Origin: Simkaniaceae bacterium
GTDB taxonomy: Bacteria > Chlamydiota > Chlamydiia > Chlamydiales > Simkaniaceae
Length of the DNA: 57,519 nucleotides
NCBI GenBank assembly: GCA_018062315.1
Contig: JAGOSM010000002.1
Location: forward strand, 1 to 57,519
Direction: 5' to 3'
Below the pieces are notes generated by a model. The model saw nothing but the letters and a program-made list of their open reading frames with translations, ran no database searches and was not told the origin of the DNA. This document shows, piece by piece, positions 34,348 to 42,660 of the stretch. Numbering within the stretch: position 1 is the first letter of the stretch; every line of letters starts with the position of its first letter. Both the position numbers and the translations under genes were made by a program.

Positions 34348-34420
34348 TGGAGAATAGGAGGTTCGAACTCCTGACCTTCTGAATGCAAATCAGACGCTCT
34401 ACCAACTGAGCTAATTCCCC
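34348..34420 (-). tRNA. tRNA-Ala (TGC)
   Basis: Minus strand: acceptor GGGGAAT pairing with ATTCTCC (one G-U), D-arm AGCTCAGTTGGTAGAGC, anticodon loop TTTGCAT (TGC), T-arm GAGTTCGAACCTC. Six bases separate it from tRNA-Ile. No rRNA flanks the pair. Confidence 0.96.
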
Positions 34421-34550
34421 ACAAAATCTGCGACCAGAATATCTCATTTAACGATTTTCAGCAATAGGATTTTTTACTGATTGCTAGTTTTTAGTTAGGA
34501 TTGCCATTAATTTTCATTTAGAAGGATAATATAATCAAAATGGAGGTCTT

Positions 34551-34841
34551 ATGAATGCTATAATGAATAAAGTCGGAATTCCTTATGATCCTAATCATCC
34601 TTTTGAATTAACATTAGCCCCTGGTGAAACAGCCACTTTATATGGAAATATCACTTTCACTAACAATACGAATGAAGCCATCCACGTGAAGTTGCGCTTT
34701 GATCTTCAAAAGGGATTTCAAGCCAGCATTAATGGGAAAGAAGAGGTCTCTGTCTCTATGCACCACTCTTACCCCCTCAATCCCTCACAGGAAGCTGCCG
34801 CTCAAATCCTTCTAGAAACGTTGAATCGATCTTCCCTATAA
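34551..34841 (+). CDS. Small hypothetical protein, 96 residues
   Basis: Strong ribosome site (TGGAGGT, spacing 4) and a TATAAT box in GGATAATATAAT upstream support it. The sequence is beta-rich (ETATLYGNITFTNNTNEAI, KLRFDLQKGF), reminiscent of an Ig-like or C2-like sandwich, with no signal peptide. No known family. It ends 30 bp before the first MATE gene and could be co-transcribed. Confidence 0.72.
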   Translation: MNAIMNKVGIPYDPNHPFELTLAPGETATLYGNITFTNNTNEAIHVKLRFDLQKGFQASINGKEEVSVSMHHSYPLNPSQEAAAQILLETLNRSSL

Positions 34842-34871
34842 TTCTTTGATCGAGCTAAGATCCCTCTTTAT

Positions 34872-36203
34872 ATGGCATCTATTGAAGAGGGGTCTCTTCG
34901 CACTCTATGGAAAGTTTCTTTACCCCTGATGCTTTCCTACTTTTCTACTTTTTCGATGATGTTTGTCGATAGGCTCTTTCTCTCTCAACTCAGTGAGGAA
35001 GCCTTCAGCGCCGCCTCAAGTTCAGGCACTCTTGCATCAGGCCTTTTCTTTACCCCTGTTGCTATTGCCAGTATGTCCCAAATTTTTGTTTCCCAATTTA
35101 ATGGAGCTCAAAACTGGAGTAGGCTAGGACAATCAACATGGCAGATGCTCTATTTTACCCTGATTTCCACCGTTTATTTGATCCCTCTTGGTTATTTTGG
35201 ATCCTATTTTTTAAAACCTCTTGAACAATCCTATTTTTCCCTTACCCTCTACTTCTCCCCCGTACTCGTTGGAGTGGCTGCTCTGCAAAGTTTTTACTTG
35301 GGACAGGGAAAAATGAAGATGATCACCCTCCTTGCCTTTCTAAGTAATGGAATCAATATCATTTTGGATCCTCTTTTGATTTTTGGATGGCAAGAATGGG
35401 TCCCTTCATTTGGAATAGAAGGGGCCGCCCTCGCGACAGGAATCAGCGAGTTCATTAAACTCCTCCTCCTTTTCTTTTTTTTCCTCTCATCAAAGAATCG
35501 GATCCAATTTCATACAGGATACTCTCCTTTCCAATGGTCCCTTTGCAAAAAAATCATTCAAATAGGGCTCCCCTCCGCCCTTTATGAATCGTGCGAAATT
35601 TTAGGCTGGGCTGCCTTTTTTTGGATGATGTCCCTCATCTCGCCTACCCATCTTCTTGTCGCTTCCATCATCCAAAGCATCATGCTCCTCTTCTTATTTT
35701 CAGAAACTGCCCTAGAAAAGGGGGTCTCAACCATTGCAGGGAATTTGATCGGGGCAAACCGGTATGATCAAATCATTCCCCTTTTTAAATCTAGCCTCAC
35801 CTTTATTGCCCTTTTTTCTCTTTTTCTCTTCGCTCTCCTCTTTTTTGCCCCCCATCTCCTGATTCTTTGGTTTTACACCGGCGATGACCCCAACCTCCTT
35901 TTGCTACTCCATCACTCCCTACTTATTCTAGGAACCTATGTCATCTTAGAAAATATTCGTTGGACTCTAGGAGGCATTCTATCTTCTGCTGGAGATACCT
36001 TTTTTCTGATGAAATCTACTTTCCTCCTCACCTTCTTTACCCTCATCCTCCCTCTCTATCTCTTTGTTTACTTAGGGGAAAAAACCATTCTACATGCCTT
36101 TGCCATCCTTGCCTTCTATAGCCTCCTCTCCTCCCTATGCAACTACCTCAGATTTACCAAAGGAACCTGGCGCAACCTCTCGATTATCGAAAAAAGATCT
36201 TGA
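34872..36203 (+). CDS. MATE-family efflux transporter 1
   Basis: 443 residues with about 12 hydrophobic helices in two repeats of six. The MATE start WKVSLPLMLSYFSTFSMMFVD, split as SLPLMLSYFST and MFVDRLFLSQL, and an internal LPSALYESCEILGWAAFFWM fit the family. TALEKGVSTIAGNLIGANR is a conserved MATE block. Sodium- or proton-driven export of cationic compounds is expected. It is a paralogue of the next gene; the arrangement suggests local duplication with divergence. Confidence 0.9.
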   Translation: MASIEEGSLRTLWKVSLPLMLSYFSTFSMMFVDRLFLSQLSEEAFSAASSSGTLASGLFFTPVAIASMSQIFVSQFNGAQNWSRLGQSTWQMLYFTLISTVYLIPLGYFGSYFLKPLEQSYFSLTLYFSPVLVGVAALQSFYLGQGKMKMITLLAFLSNGINIILDPLLIFGWQEWVPSFGIEGAALATGISEFIKLLLLFFFFLSSKNRIQFHTGYSPFQWSLCKKIIQIGLPSALYESCEILGWAAFFWMMSLISPTHLLVASIIQSIMLLFLFSETALEKGVSTIAGNLIGANRYDQIIPLFKSSLTFIALFSLFLFALLFFAPHLLILWFYTGDDPNLLLLLHHSLLILGTYVILENIRWTLGGILSSAGDTFFLMKSTFLLTFFTLILPLYLFVYLGEKTILHAFAILAFYSLLSSLCNYLRFTKGTWRNLSIIEKRS

Positions 36204-36353
36204 ATAAATCCTATATAACCCCTAAAATGGGTCAACTCCGGAGGATGTTAATCAAATGCGGACTCTGATCGCTTTCGTTTTTTATTAGCAAAAATTCATT
36301 TTTTTTCTAAAGTCGTCCTTTTTAAATAATTGTTTTTATACTAAACACAAACT
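36204..36353. promoter_or_regulatory. Intergenic region with candidate MATE 2 promoter
   Basis: TATACT at 36337-36342 is a -10 candidate, the -35 is poor. Only 11 bases lie between it and the ATG at 36354, and no ribosome site is seen, so the 5' leader would be about 5 nt. T-rich tracts precede it. Confidence 0.4.
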
Positions 36354-37745
36354 ATGAAAGATATTAATAATGGTTCAGTCGGAGTGCTGTGGAGAATTTC
36401 TTTTCCTCTCATGGTCTCTTTTTTCTCCAGCTTTTCGATGCTCTTTGTCGATCGCCTCTTTTTAGCAAAATATAGTCATGAAGCTCTCACTGCCTCAGCG
36501 AGCGGGGGAACCCTTGCTTGGGGACTCATTTTTGGCCCCATGACGGTAGCTGCAATGGCTGAAATTTTTATTGCTCAACATAACGGAGCCAAGCATTGGC
36601 AAAAACTCGGCGCTCCGATGTGGCAAATGATCTACTATTCCCTCCTGACTACGTTTTTATATATTCCCATTGCCTATTACTTCGGCGACCATCTCGGAGG
36701 GTTTGAAGGGCTTTACTTTAGCTGGGTCCTTTATTTTGCCCCTACCTTTCTCCTTGTAGCTGCCCTTCAAAGTTTTTTAATTGGCCAAGGGAAAACCTCA
36801 ATAATCAAATGGTTAGGTATTTTGGGAAATGGGGTCAATGTCATCCTGGATCCCCTCTTTATCTTTGGTTGGGAGGGAGTTTTCCCAGCATACGGAATCC
36901 CTGGAGCTGCCGTAGCTACAGGTCTTGGGCAAATTATCCAAATTCTCATCTTAATCCCTATCGTATTTAGTCTAAAAAATCGGACCGAATATGGAACAGG
37001 CAACTACCGTTTTCAGGCCCCCTTATTCTGGAAAATTTTAAAAGTTGCCACCCCCTCAGGTATTTTCATTACGGGAGAGCTCCTGGGGTGGTCCGCCTTT
37101 TATTGGATGATGTCTCGTATGTCTGAGCTTCACATCCTTGTCGCCTCAGTGACTCAAAGTGTCCTTGTTCTCTTCCTCTTTTTTGGTTGCGGCCTTGAAA
37201 AAGGGGTAGCTGCCATTGCCGGAAACCTGATCGGATCGAAAAATACAGGGGCTTTTAAACAGCTACTTGTCTCCTCAGCGATTTTAGTTGCCATCTACGC
37301 TGTCTTTCTTTTTATCGCGATGATTGGATTCCCTGGCCTCTTCCTTGGATTTTTCAACCTCGCAGCCAATCACCCAGCGATCCCCCTGATTAAATTTTCC
37401 CTTTTTGTCGTCGCGATCTATATCACCCTAGAAAATATGCGTTGGATTATTTCAGGGATCCTGACTGCAGCAGGAGACACTAACTTCCTGATGCTAAGCG
37501 GTACCCTTCTCATTTGGGTCAGTATGGTGCTTCCCATCTATCTTTTTGTCTATTTGAGAAATGGATCGATCACAGAATGCTTTTATATTTGGATCATCTA
37601 CTGTATACTTGCCCTTGTTATTAACTATGCTCGCTTTAAACAAGGCAAATGGAAAACCAAAAAACTCATTGATGATGGAAAACCTGAAGCTATTCCTAGC
37701 TCCCATGGAGGGAGTGGGCAGTCATCCGTTTCGGAAAGCGATTAG
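36354..37745 (+). CDS. MATE-family efflux transporter 2
   Basis: 463 residues and 12 predicted membrane helices. It aligns over its length with the previous transporter: ISFPLMVSFFSSFSMLFVD, LQSFLIGQGKTSI, GNGVNVILDPLFIFGW and GLEKGVAAIAGNLIGSK. A hydrophilic tail after the last helix (KPEAIPSSHGGSGQSS) overlaps the dihydrouridine synthase start by 74 bp, suggesting that the C-terminus was extended by read-in to the next gene. Confidence 0.9.
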   Translation: MKDINNGSVGVLWRISFPLMVSFFSSFSMLFVDRLFLAKYSHEALTASASGGTLAWGLIFGPMTVAAMAEIFIAQHNGAKHWQKLGAPMWQMIYYSLLTTFLYIPIAYYFGDHLGGFEGLYFSWVLYFAPTFLLVAALQSFLIGQGKTSIIKWLGILGNGVNVILDPLFIFGWEGVFPAYGIPGAAVATGLGQIIQILILIPIVFSLKNRTEYGTGNYRFQAPLFWKILKVATPSGIFITGELLGWSAFYWMMSRMSELHILVASVTQSVLVLFLFFGCGLEKGVAAIAGNLIGSKNTGAFKQLLVSSAILVAIYAVFLFIAMIGFPGLFLGFFNLAANHPAIPLIKFSLFVVAIYITLENMRWIISGILTAAGDTNFLMLSGTLLIWVSMVLPIYLFVYLRNGSITECFYIWIIYCILALVINYARFKQGKWKTKKLIDDGKPEAIPSSHGGSGQSSVSESD

Positions 37746-38610
37746 CCTCATTGGAGGGTTTGATGAAGCATGTACTGATTTTTTGAGAGTCCCCCTTAAT
37801 GCCCATATCCCCTCTTTAGCTAAAAGATACAATCCCCACGAAACAGCACCTATCCCACTTGCTGCTCAAATCATGGGTTCCGACGTAGAACTGATGGGGC
37901 AAATGTGTGCCGAGCTTTTTCGATTAGGAGCTCCACGAGTTGACTTAAACTGCGGCTGTCCCGCCAATCGAGTCACCGGAAGAGGCGCGGGCTCAAGCCT
38001 TCTAAAGGACCCCCATCTCCTCCACCGTATTGCAAAAGAAATGAGATTACAAGCTTCAGGTCCCGTTACAGCAAAGCTGCGGGCTGGCTTTGACGATTTT
38101 AGTTTATTTGAAGAAAATCTTCTCGCTGCCGAGTCAGCAGGGATTGCTTTCCTTACTCTACACCCCCGTACAAAAGCTCAAATTTATAGACCCCCCTGCC
38201 ATTGGCATCTCATTCAAAAAGCCAAAGAGATTCTTTCCATTCCTGTCATTGGAAGCGGAGATGTGCTTACCCCTCAAGATGCGGAACGGATGGTGAAAGA
38301 AACCGGTTGTGATGGGATTATGATTGGTCGTGGAGCCATTCAAAACCCCTGGATTTTTCACGAGATTAGAGCCCATTTTGGACTTCCCCACAAACCCACC
38401 TCCCCTCAAGGAGTGATTGACTATTTAACCTTTTTTGCAAATAGTATCGGTGAATCGAGTGTCAACCATATGAAACAGTTAATCAACTACATGTTTTTTT
38501 CTCCCAAACTTTCCATGCATCGAGACCGGGTCCTCCGATTGACCCCAAGCAGCACAACTGAATTATTAACCGAAGTGATTCCCCTCATCGAGACTATGTA
38601 TGCCTATTAA
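37672..38610 (+). CDS. dus: tRNA-dihydrouridine synthase
   Basis: 312 residues from ATG 37672 (37675 is equally possible); earlier in-frame starts lie deep in the MATE gene. A flavin-dependent enzyme reducing uridine in tRNA D-loops. Seen: LFLAPMEGV at the N-terminus, the catalytic Cys in DLNCGCPANRVTGRGAGSSL, VTAKLRAG, LHPRTKAQIY and the FMN phosphate site GSGDV...GIMIGRGAIQNPWIF. The family member (A, B or C) cannot be fixed by eye. Overlaps genes on both sides, pointing to one operon. Confidence 0.93.
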   Translation: MMENLKLFLAPMEGVGSHPFRKAISLIGGFDEACTDFLRVPLNAHIPSLAKRYNPHETAPIPLAAQIMGSDVELMGQMCAELFRLGAPRVDLNCGCPANRVTGRGAGSSLLKDPHLLHRIAKEMRLQASGPVTAKLRAGFDDFSLFEENLLAAESAGIAFLTLHPRTKAQIYRPPCHWHLIQKAKEILSIPVIGSGDVLTPQDAERMVKETGCDGIMIGRGAIQNPWIFHEIRAHFGLPHKPTSPQGVIDYLTFFANSIGESSVNHMKQLINYMFFSPKLSMHRDRVLRLTPSSTTELLTEVIPLIETMYAY

Positions 38611-39034
38611 GATAAGACCCATCTCTCAAGAAGAAGCTAAGGGTATCAGAGAAAAAATCCTCCGACCCAACTACCCTCTTGATTGGCATCAAGATTCCTT
38701 TCATATTGGCGCTTTTGATGGAACTCTTCTCATCGGTATTTGTTCTGTCTATCACGAAAATCCTCAACAACAACTCGAGCAACGAGCTTGGCGGATTCGG
38801 AGCATTGCCACACTCCCTGAATATCAAAAACAAGGGATAGGACGCTTACTTATTGAAGAATGCCTTAATTATGTCCGGTCAAAAAAAGGGCTCTTTGTCT
38901 GGAGTAATGGCCACACCGCAGTTGGTTCTTTCTATGAAAAATGTGGGTTTACTCTAGAGGGACCCCGAGATAGCCTTCCCTGGATTGGAGCTCCTCTATT
39001 TTATAGAAAAAACATCGATCTTCTTGACGAGTAA
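38600..39034 (+). CDS. GNAT-family N-acetyltransferase
   Basis: 144 residues; the ATG overlaps the dus gene by 11 bp. Acetyl-CoA pyrophosphate loop EYQKQGIGRLLIEECL (Q/RxxGxG/A), preceding strand RIRSIATLPE and later SFYEKCGFTLEG are classic GNAT elements. The substrate (small molecule, peptide N-terminus or antibiotic) cannot be inferred. Confidence 0.9.
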   Translation: MPIKIRPISQEEAKGIREKILRPNYPLDWHQDSFHIGAFDGTLLIGICSVYHENPQQQLEQRAWRIRSIATLPEYQKQGIGRLLIEECLNYVRSKKGLFVWSNGHTAVGSFYEKCGFTLEGPRDSLPWIGAPLFYRKNIDLLDE

Positions 39035-39064
39035 TTCCCTCTTCTATATCCACTGGATTAAGGG

Positions 39065-39838
39065 ATGATGATTTCACTTGCAAATGAAGAGTACGAGGCC
39101 GTTTTTGACCCAGAAAATGGGATGACTCTACTCAGCTTAAAAAAAAATGGGCTTGAGGTCATTGATCAGACTGCCTCTTCAAAAAAAGGGCCTCTGATTG
39201 GTCCTCATTTTCATATTCATACTCAATACGTTCCTCCCAATGGAGAATCTTACCATCACGGCGTTGCAAGGTATGCTTCATGGCGTTATGTACATAGTCA
39301 AACTCAAATTAAAGGGCATCTTTCTTCTAAAGACTCTTTAGACGGATACCCTCTTTCTCTTCTTGAAGGACAAAATTTTGAAATGACCTTTGAAGCAAGA
39401 CTCATTCCTACAGGGCTAAGAATCAAACAAGAAATTCAGAGCGAACACCCCTCTATGGTAGGACTCCACTACTATTTTAAAAAGGGAAGTAAAGGGGTTA
39501 TCCACGCGGAAGTTGAAGAAAATTATAATGATCAAGGAACTCTTCACCCCATTCCAGAAAATTGGATGAAGGGCAAACAGCTGTTTTACAATTTAAATGC
39601 GCAAACAGATTTTGGTTTTATTCCGGTTGATTCTTCACATGAACATAAAGTCATGTATGAAACCGATGAATATTCCATGCTGATCCACTACCAAACAGCC
39701 AATCCACTCGAAGTGCAGTTTCAACTGTACTCTCCCCTTGGAGCCTCTTTTGTATGTATCGAACCTATGAGTGCTGCAGAGCCGCGGCAACCGAATTTAA
39801 CTCATAGCATCCTTGAGACCAAATTTGAAATTTTATAG
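39065..39838 (+). CDS. Aldose 1-epimerase-like (galactose mutarotase fold) protein
   Basis: 257 residues; AAGGG just upstream. Pieces of the mutarotase beta-supersandwich are seen: NGMTLLSLKKNG near the start, HHGVAR, VGLHYYFKKG and the C-terminal FVCIEPMSAAEPRQPN. HGVAR supplies a candidate active-site His, and the glutamate of the C-terminal block fits the catalytic acid/base position. Sugar specificity unknown; such proteins can be hexose-phosphate mutarotases. It lies 10 bp before ndh. Confidence 0.8.
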   Translation: MMISLANEEYEAVFDPENGMTLLSLKKNGLEVIDQTASSKKGPLIGPHFHIHTQYVPPNGESYHHGVARYASWRYVHSQTQIKGHLSSKDSLDGYPLSLLEGQNFEMTFEARLIPTGLRIKQEIQSEHPSMVGLHYYFKKGSKGVIHAEVEENYNDQGTLHPIPENWMKGKQLFYNLNAQTDFGFIPVDSSHEHKVMYETDEYSMLIHYQTANPLEVQFQLYSPLGASFVCIEPMSAAEPRQPNLTHSILETKFEIL

Positions 39839-39848
39839 GACGTAAAAG

Positions 39849-41435
39849 ATGAAAAAAATCGTGATTTTAGGTGGTGGGTTTGGGGGAGTATACACAGCTC
39901 TTTACCTTCAAAAATACCTCAAAAAAACAGACGACATTGAAATCACTCTCATCAATAAAGAAAATTACTTCGTTTACCAACCCATGCTTGCAGAAGTCGT
40001 TGGGGGCTCTGTGGGGATGACCGACACAGTCAGTGCCATTCGCCGTTTAATTCCTAAATGCCGCCTTTTTGTTCGAGACATAGAATTCATTGATTTAAAA
40101 AATAAAGAAATTCACCTATCCCCTGAATTTTCCCATACCCCTACCCTTGTTCCTTACGATGAGCTGATCTTTGCTCTCGGAAATGTCACCGATTTTCGAG
40201 GGAATTCGGGGTTACATGAGCATGCTCTTCCTTTTAAAAACCTCGCTGATGCCCTAATTATTCGCAATAGAGTCATGAGTGCAATTGAGTGTGCAGCCAA
40301 TCAAACGGAGCCGGGCATTCGAGAACAACTTCTCACCTTTGTTGTAGGTGGAGGAGGGTTTTCAGGAACAGAAGTCTGTGCAGAAATTAACGATTTTGCA
40401 AAAACCTTATGCAAAGACTATCCCCAAATTAAACAGGGGGATCTTCGGGTAGTCCTTATCCATTCTAAAGATCGACTGATGGAGCGGGAACTTTCTGAAA
40501 GTCTTGGAACTTATGCAGGAACCCTCCTTGCTAAAAGAGGAGTTGAGATCAAATTCAAGTCCCATCTCGTCGGAGCTACCCCTGAAGAGGCTATTTTAGA
40601 AAGTGGAGAACGGATCCCCTCCAAAACAATCATATCCACTGTCCCTTCATCCCCTAATCCCCTGATTGAAAATCTCGATCTTCCCAAAACAAAGGGGAGA
40701 ATAAAAACAGACGGATATCTTCAGGTGGAAGGGTCTGACCATCTTTGGGCGGTTGGAGATTGCGCTATGATCCCCCTCGTACAAGGGGAAGGATTCTGCC
40801 CTCCTACAGCACAGTTTGCCATCCGAGAAGCAAAGCAGCTTGCAAAAAACCTCCTCGCTCGTCACAGGGGAGAACAACTCAAGCCCTTTCATTTTAAAGC
40901 ATTGGGAATGTTGGGCGCTCTTGGACATCGAAGAGCTGTTGCAGAACTTTTTGGGAAATTTAAATTTTCAGGTATTTTTGCATGGTTACTCTGGCGCTTT
41001 ATTTATTGGATGAAACTTCCTGGGATTGACCGTAAGATTAAAGTAGCTATTTCTTGGCTCATTGATATGCTGATTCCAGCGGAAGCAGTCCAGTTAAAAA
41101 TTACCCCATCTCAAGGGATTGCAGAGCTCCATTTTGAAAGTGGAGAAATCATTTTTAATGAAGGAGACAGTGGCGATTATCTCTATATTATTACAGAGGG
41201 AGAAGTCGAGGTTTTCAATCGAACAGGCCATCTGGCCATTCTTAAAAAAGGGGAATTTTTTGGAGAGATGGCCTTACTTACTCAAAAAAGACGTTCCGCG
41301 ACAGTAAAAGCTCTAGCTCCAACAAATGTACTGGCTCTCCGCAAGCAAGATTTTGGAACCTTGATTGCCAATTTTTCAGAGCTGCGACAGTCCTTTGAAA
41401 CGACAGAGCAAGCCCGCCGGCACGGAACAAAATAG
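39849..41435 (+). CDS. ndh: Type II NADH dehydrogenase fused to a cyclic-nucleotide-binding domain
   Basis: 528 residues. The first ~410 are NDH-2: FAD site VILGGGFGGVYTALYL, NADH site VVGGGGFSGTEVCAEI, the second FAD block HLWAVGDCAMIP and an amphipathic membrane anchor (FAWLLWRFIYWMKLPG). A linker leads to a complete cNMP/CRP-like domain (about 425-515): IIFNEGDSGDYLYIITEGEV, KKGEFFGEMALL and RRSATV, whose Arg normally grips the cyclic phosphate. It passes electrons from NADH to quinone without pumping. The fused domain suggests allosteric or docking control. AGGA lies upstream of the ATG. Confidence 0.93.
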   Translation: MKKIVILGGGFGGVYTALYLQKYLKKTDDIEITLINKENYFVYQPMLAEVVGGSVGMTDTVSAIRRLIPKCRLFVRDIEFIDLKNKEIHLSPEFSHTPTLVPYDELIFALGNVTDFRGNSGLHEHALPFKNLADALIIRNRVMSAIECAANQTEPGIREQLLTFVVGGGGFSGTEVCAEINDFAKTLCKDYPQIKQGDLRVVLIHSKDRLMERELSESLGTYAGTLLAKRGVEIKFKSHLVGATPEEAILESGERIPSKTIISTVPSSPNPLIENLDLPKTKGRIKTDGYLQVEGSDHLWAVGDCAMIPLVQGEGFCPPTAQFAIREAKQLAKNLLARHRGEQLKPFHFKALGMLGALGHRRAVAELFGKFKFSGIFAWLLWRFIYWMKLPGIDRKIKVAISWLIDMLIPAEAVQLKITPSQGIAELHFESGEIIFNEGDSGDYLYIITEGEVEVFNRTGHLAILKKGEFFGEMALLTQKRRSATVKALAPTNVLALRKQDFGTLIANFSELRQSFETTEQARRHGTK

Positions 41436-41437
41436 CA

Positions 41438-42637
41438 TTATGAGGCCCATTCCCTTGGAATACCGAGGTTAAAATTATTGTGTACTAATTCTAGCTCATT
41501 ATGCACATCATCAAGACGACGAACTTCAATAGCCCTTCCCGTCCATTGAAGACATTCAGCTTCTAAAGTTTGACGTTCATCCTCAGTCCCATGAATAGCA
41601 ATATATGCAAGAGTTTCATCTGTTACAGGGATATTCTCAGAAAACCCAGCCCAATAAGGGTGTACTGAAATCCCTCCTCCAGCAGGGACGCTTGTATTAG
41701 CAATTCCATGAGTCAAAGGACTTAGCCATTCTATATTTTTTTTAAAAGCAAAAATATACTGGCCAAAAAACGTCTCAGGAACTGTTGAAACAAAGGCCCC
41801 ACGGAAAGCCTGCTGATGTCTTACTTCCACATGTCCTGACTGTAAAATCCCTTGTAAAGAGGCCCGAGTACGAGTTGCATGAAAGAAAAAAGCATGCTGC
41901 TGAGCATTTGCCCGTGCCCATACCTCATTCATTCTTTGATCCACTTCTTGGGGAGCTATCCAGTTGACGGAATGCCCGGCTAAGCTAGGCTTGATAGGAC
42001 GGTAGACAATGTTAGCCATGTTTTCGCGAACTTCTCTTGAAATATCGTCTGTACCTTGATTAAAAAGGTCAACAAACCATCTTTTATCATCTAAAGAACT
42101 GGCGGCCCACGCCGCCCTTAATCTCGGAAAAGGAGCCTGCTCTACACCTGCCTGCACATCTTGTACAGCCTGTTGCAATGATCCAAGGGGCGCTGGTGGA
42201 GGCCCTACGGGGTTAGGTTGAGGAAGGACAGGTTGAGGTAGTTGCGTCCCTGCTGGGTTAACCGGAGGAAAGGGAGGGGTATGTCTTCTTGCCCCCCCCC
42301 TACTATAGGTAAAAATTCTTGGGTTGATGATTCCCATAAGAGAACCAAATAACACTCCAATAGCACCCACAATGGACTTTGCAAAGTGTCTATGGATTTC
42401 ATTAACCGTCCAGGTTGGAGGGGGTAAATGAAATACTCTTCTACAAAGGAGAAGACTTCCTTTAGTAATACCTACAGAAAGATGAAACACCATATCTATA
42501 GCAGCAAAAACAGAAAGGGCAATACCAATAATTCTTGTTACTATTTCCGTTTCAAAAAAACTCGTTCTATTTTGGACTATATTGCAAATTGGGTTAATAA
42601 CACATGTGTCACTTAAAGAAAAATTCACATTTAACAT
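41438..42637 (-). CDS. Membrane-anchored protein with ADP-ribosyltransferase-like C-terminal domain (copy 1)
   Basis: 399 residues, ATG preceded by GGAGATG. The N-terminus is free of a Sec signal. Two hydrophobic segments (IVTRIIGIALSVFAAIDMVF near 35-55; GAIGVLFGSLMGII near 92-105), then a Pro-rich linker, then a C-terminal domain with FFFHATR (His near 253), SLQGILQSGHVEV, GAFVSTVPE and FGQYIFAFKKNIE. The order H-x-T, ILxxG, aromatic/Ser strand and late Glu recalls the H-Y-E or DarT-like ADP-ribosyltransferase fold. This is a fold guess by pattern. Topology suggests an inclusion- or host-membrane effector. It is a paralogue of the next gene, 23 bp away. Confidence 0.7.
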   Translation of the reverse strand: MLNVNFSLSDTCVINPICNIVQNRTSFFETEIVTRIIGIALSVFAAIDMVFHLSVGITKGSLLLCRRVFHLPPPTWTVNEIHRHFAKSIVGAIGVLFGSLMGIINPRIFTYSRGGARRHTPPFPPVNPAGTQLPQPVLPQPNPVGPPPAPLGSLQQAVQDVQAGVEQAPFPRLRAAWAASSLDDKRWFVDLFNQGTDDISREVRENMANIVYRPIKPSLAGHSVNWIAPQEVDQRMNEVWARANAQQHAFFFHATRTRASLQGILQSGHVEVRHQQAFRGAFVSTVPETFFGQYIFAFKKNIEWLSPLTHGIANTSVPAGGGISVHPYWAGFSENIPVTDETLAYIAIHGTEDERQTLEAECLQWTGRAIEVRRLDDVHNELELVHNNFNLGIPREWAS

Positions 42638-42660
42638 AAAATCATCTCCAACAATTTAAA

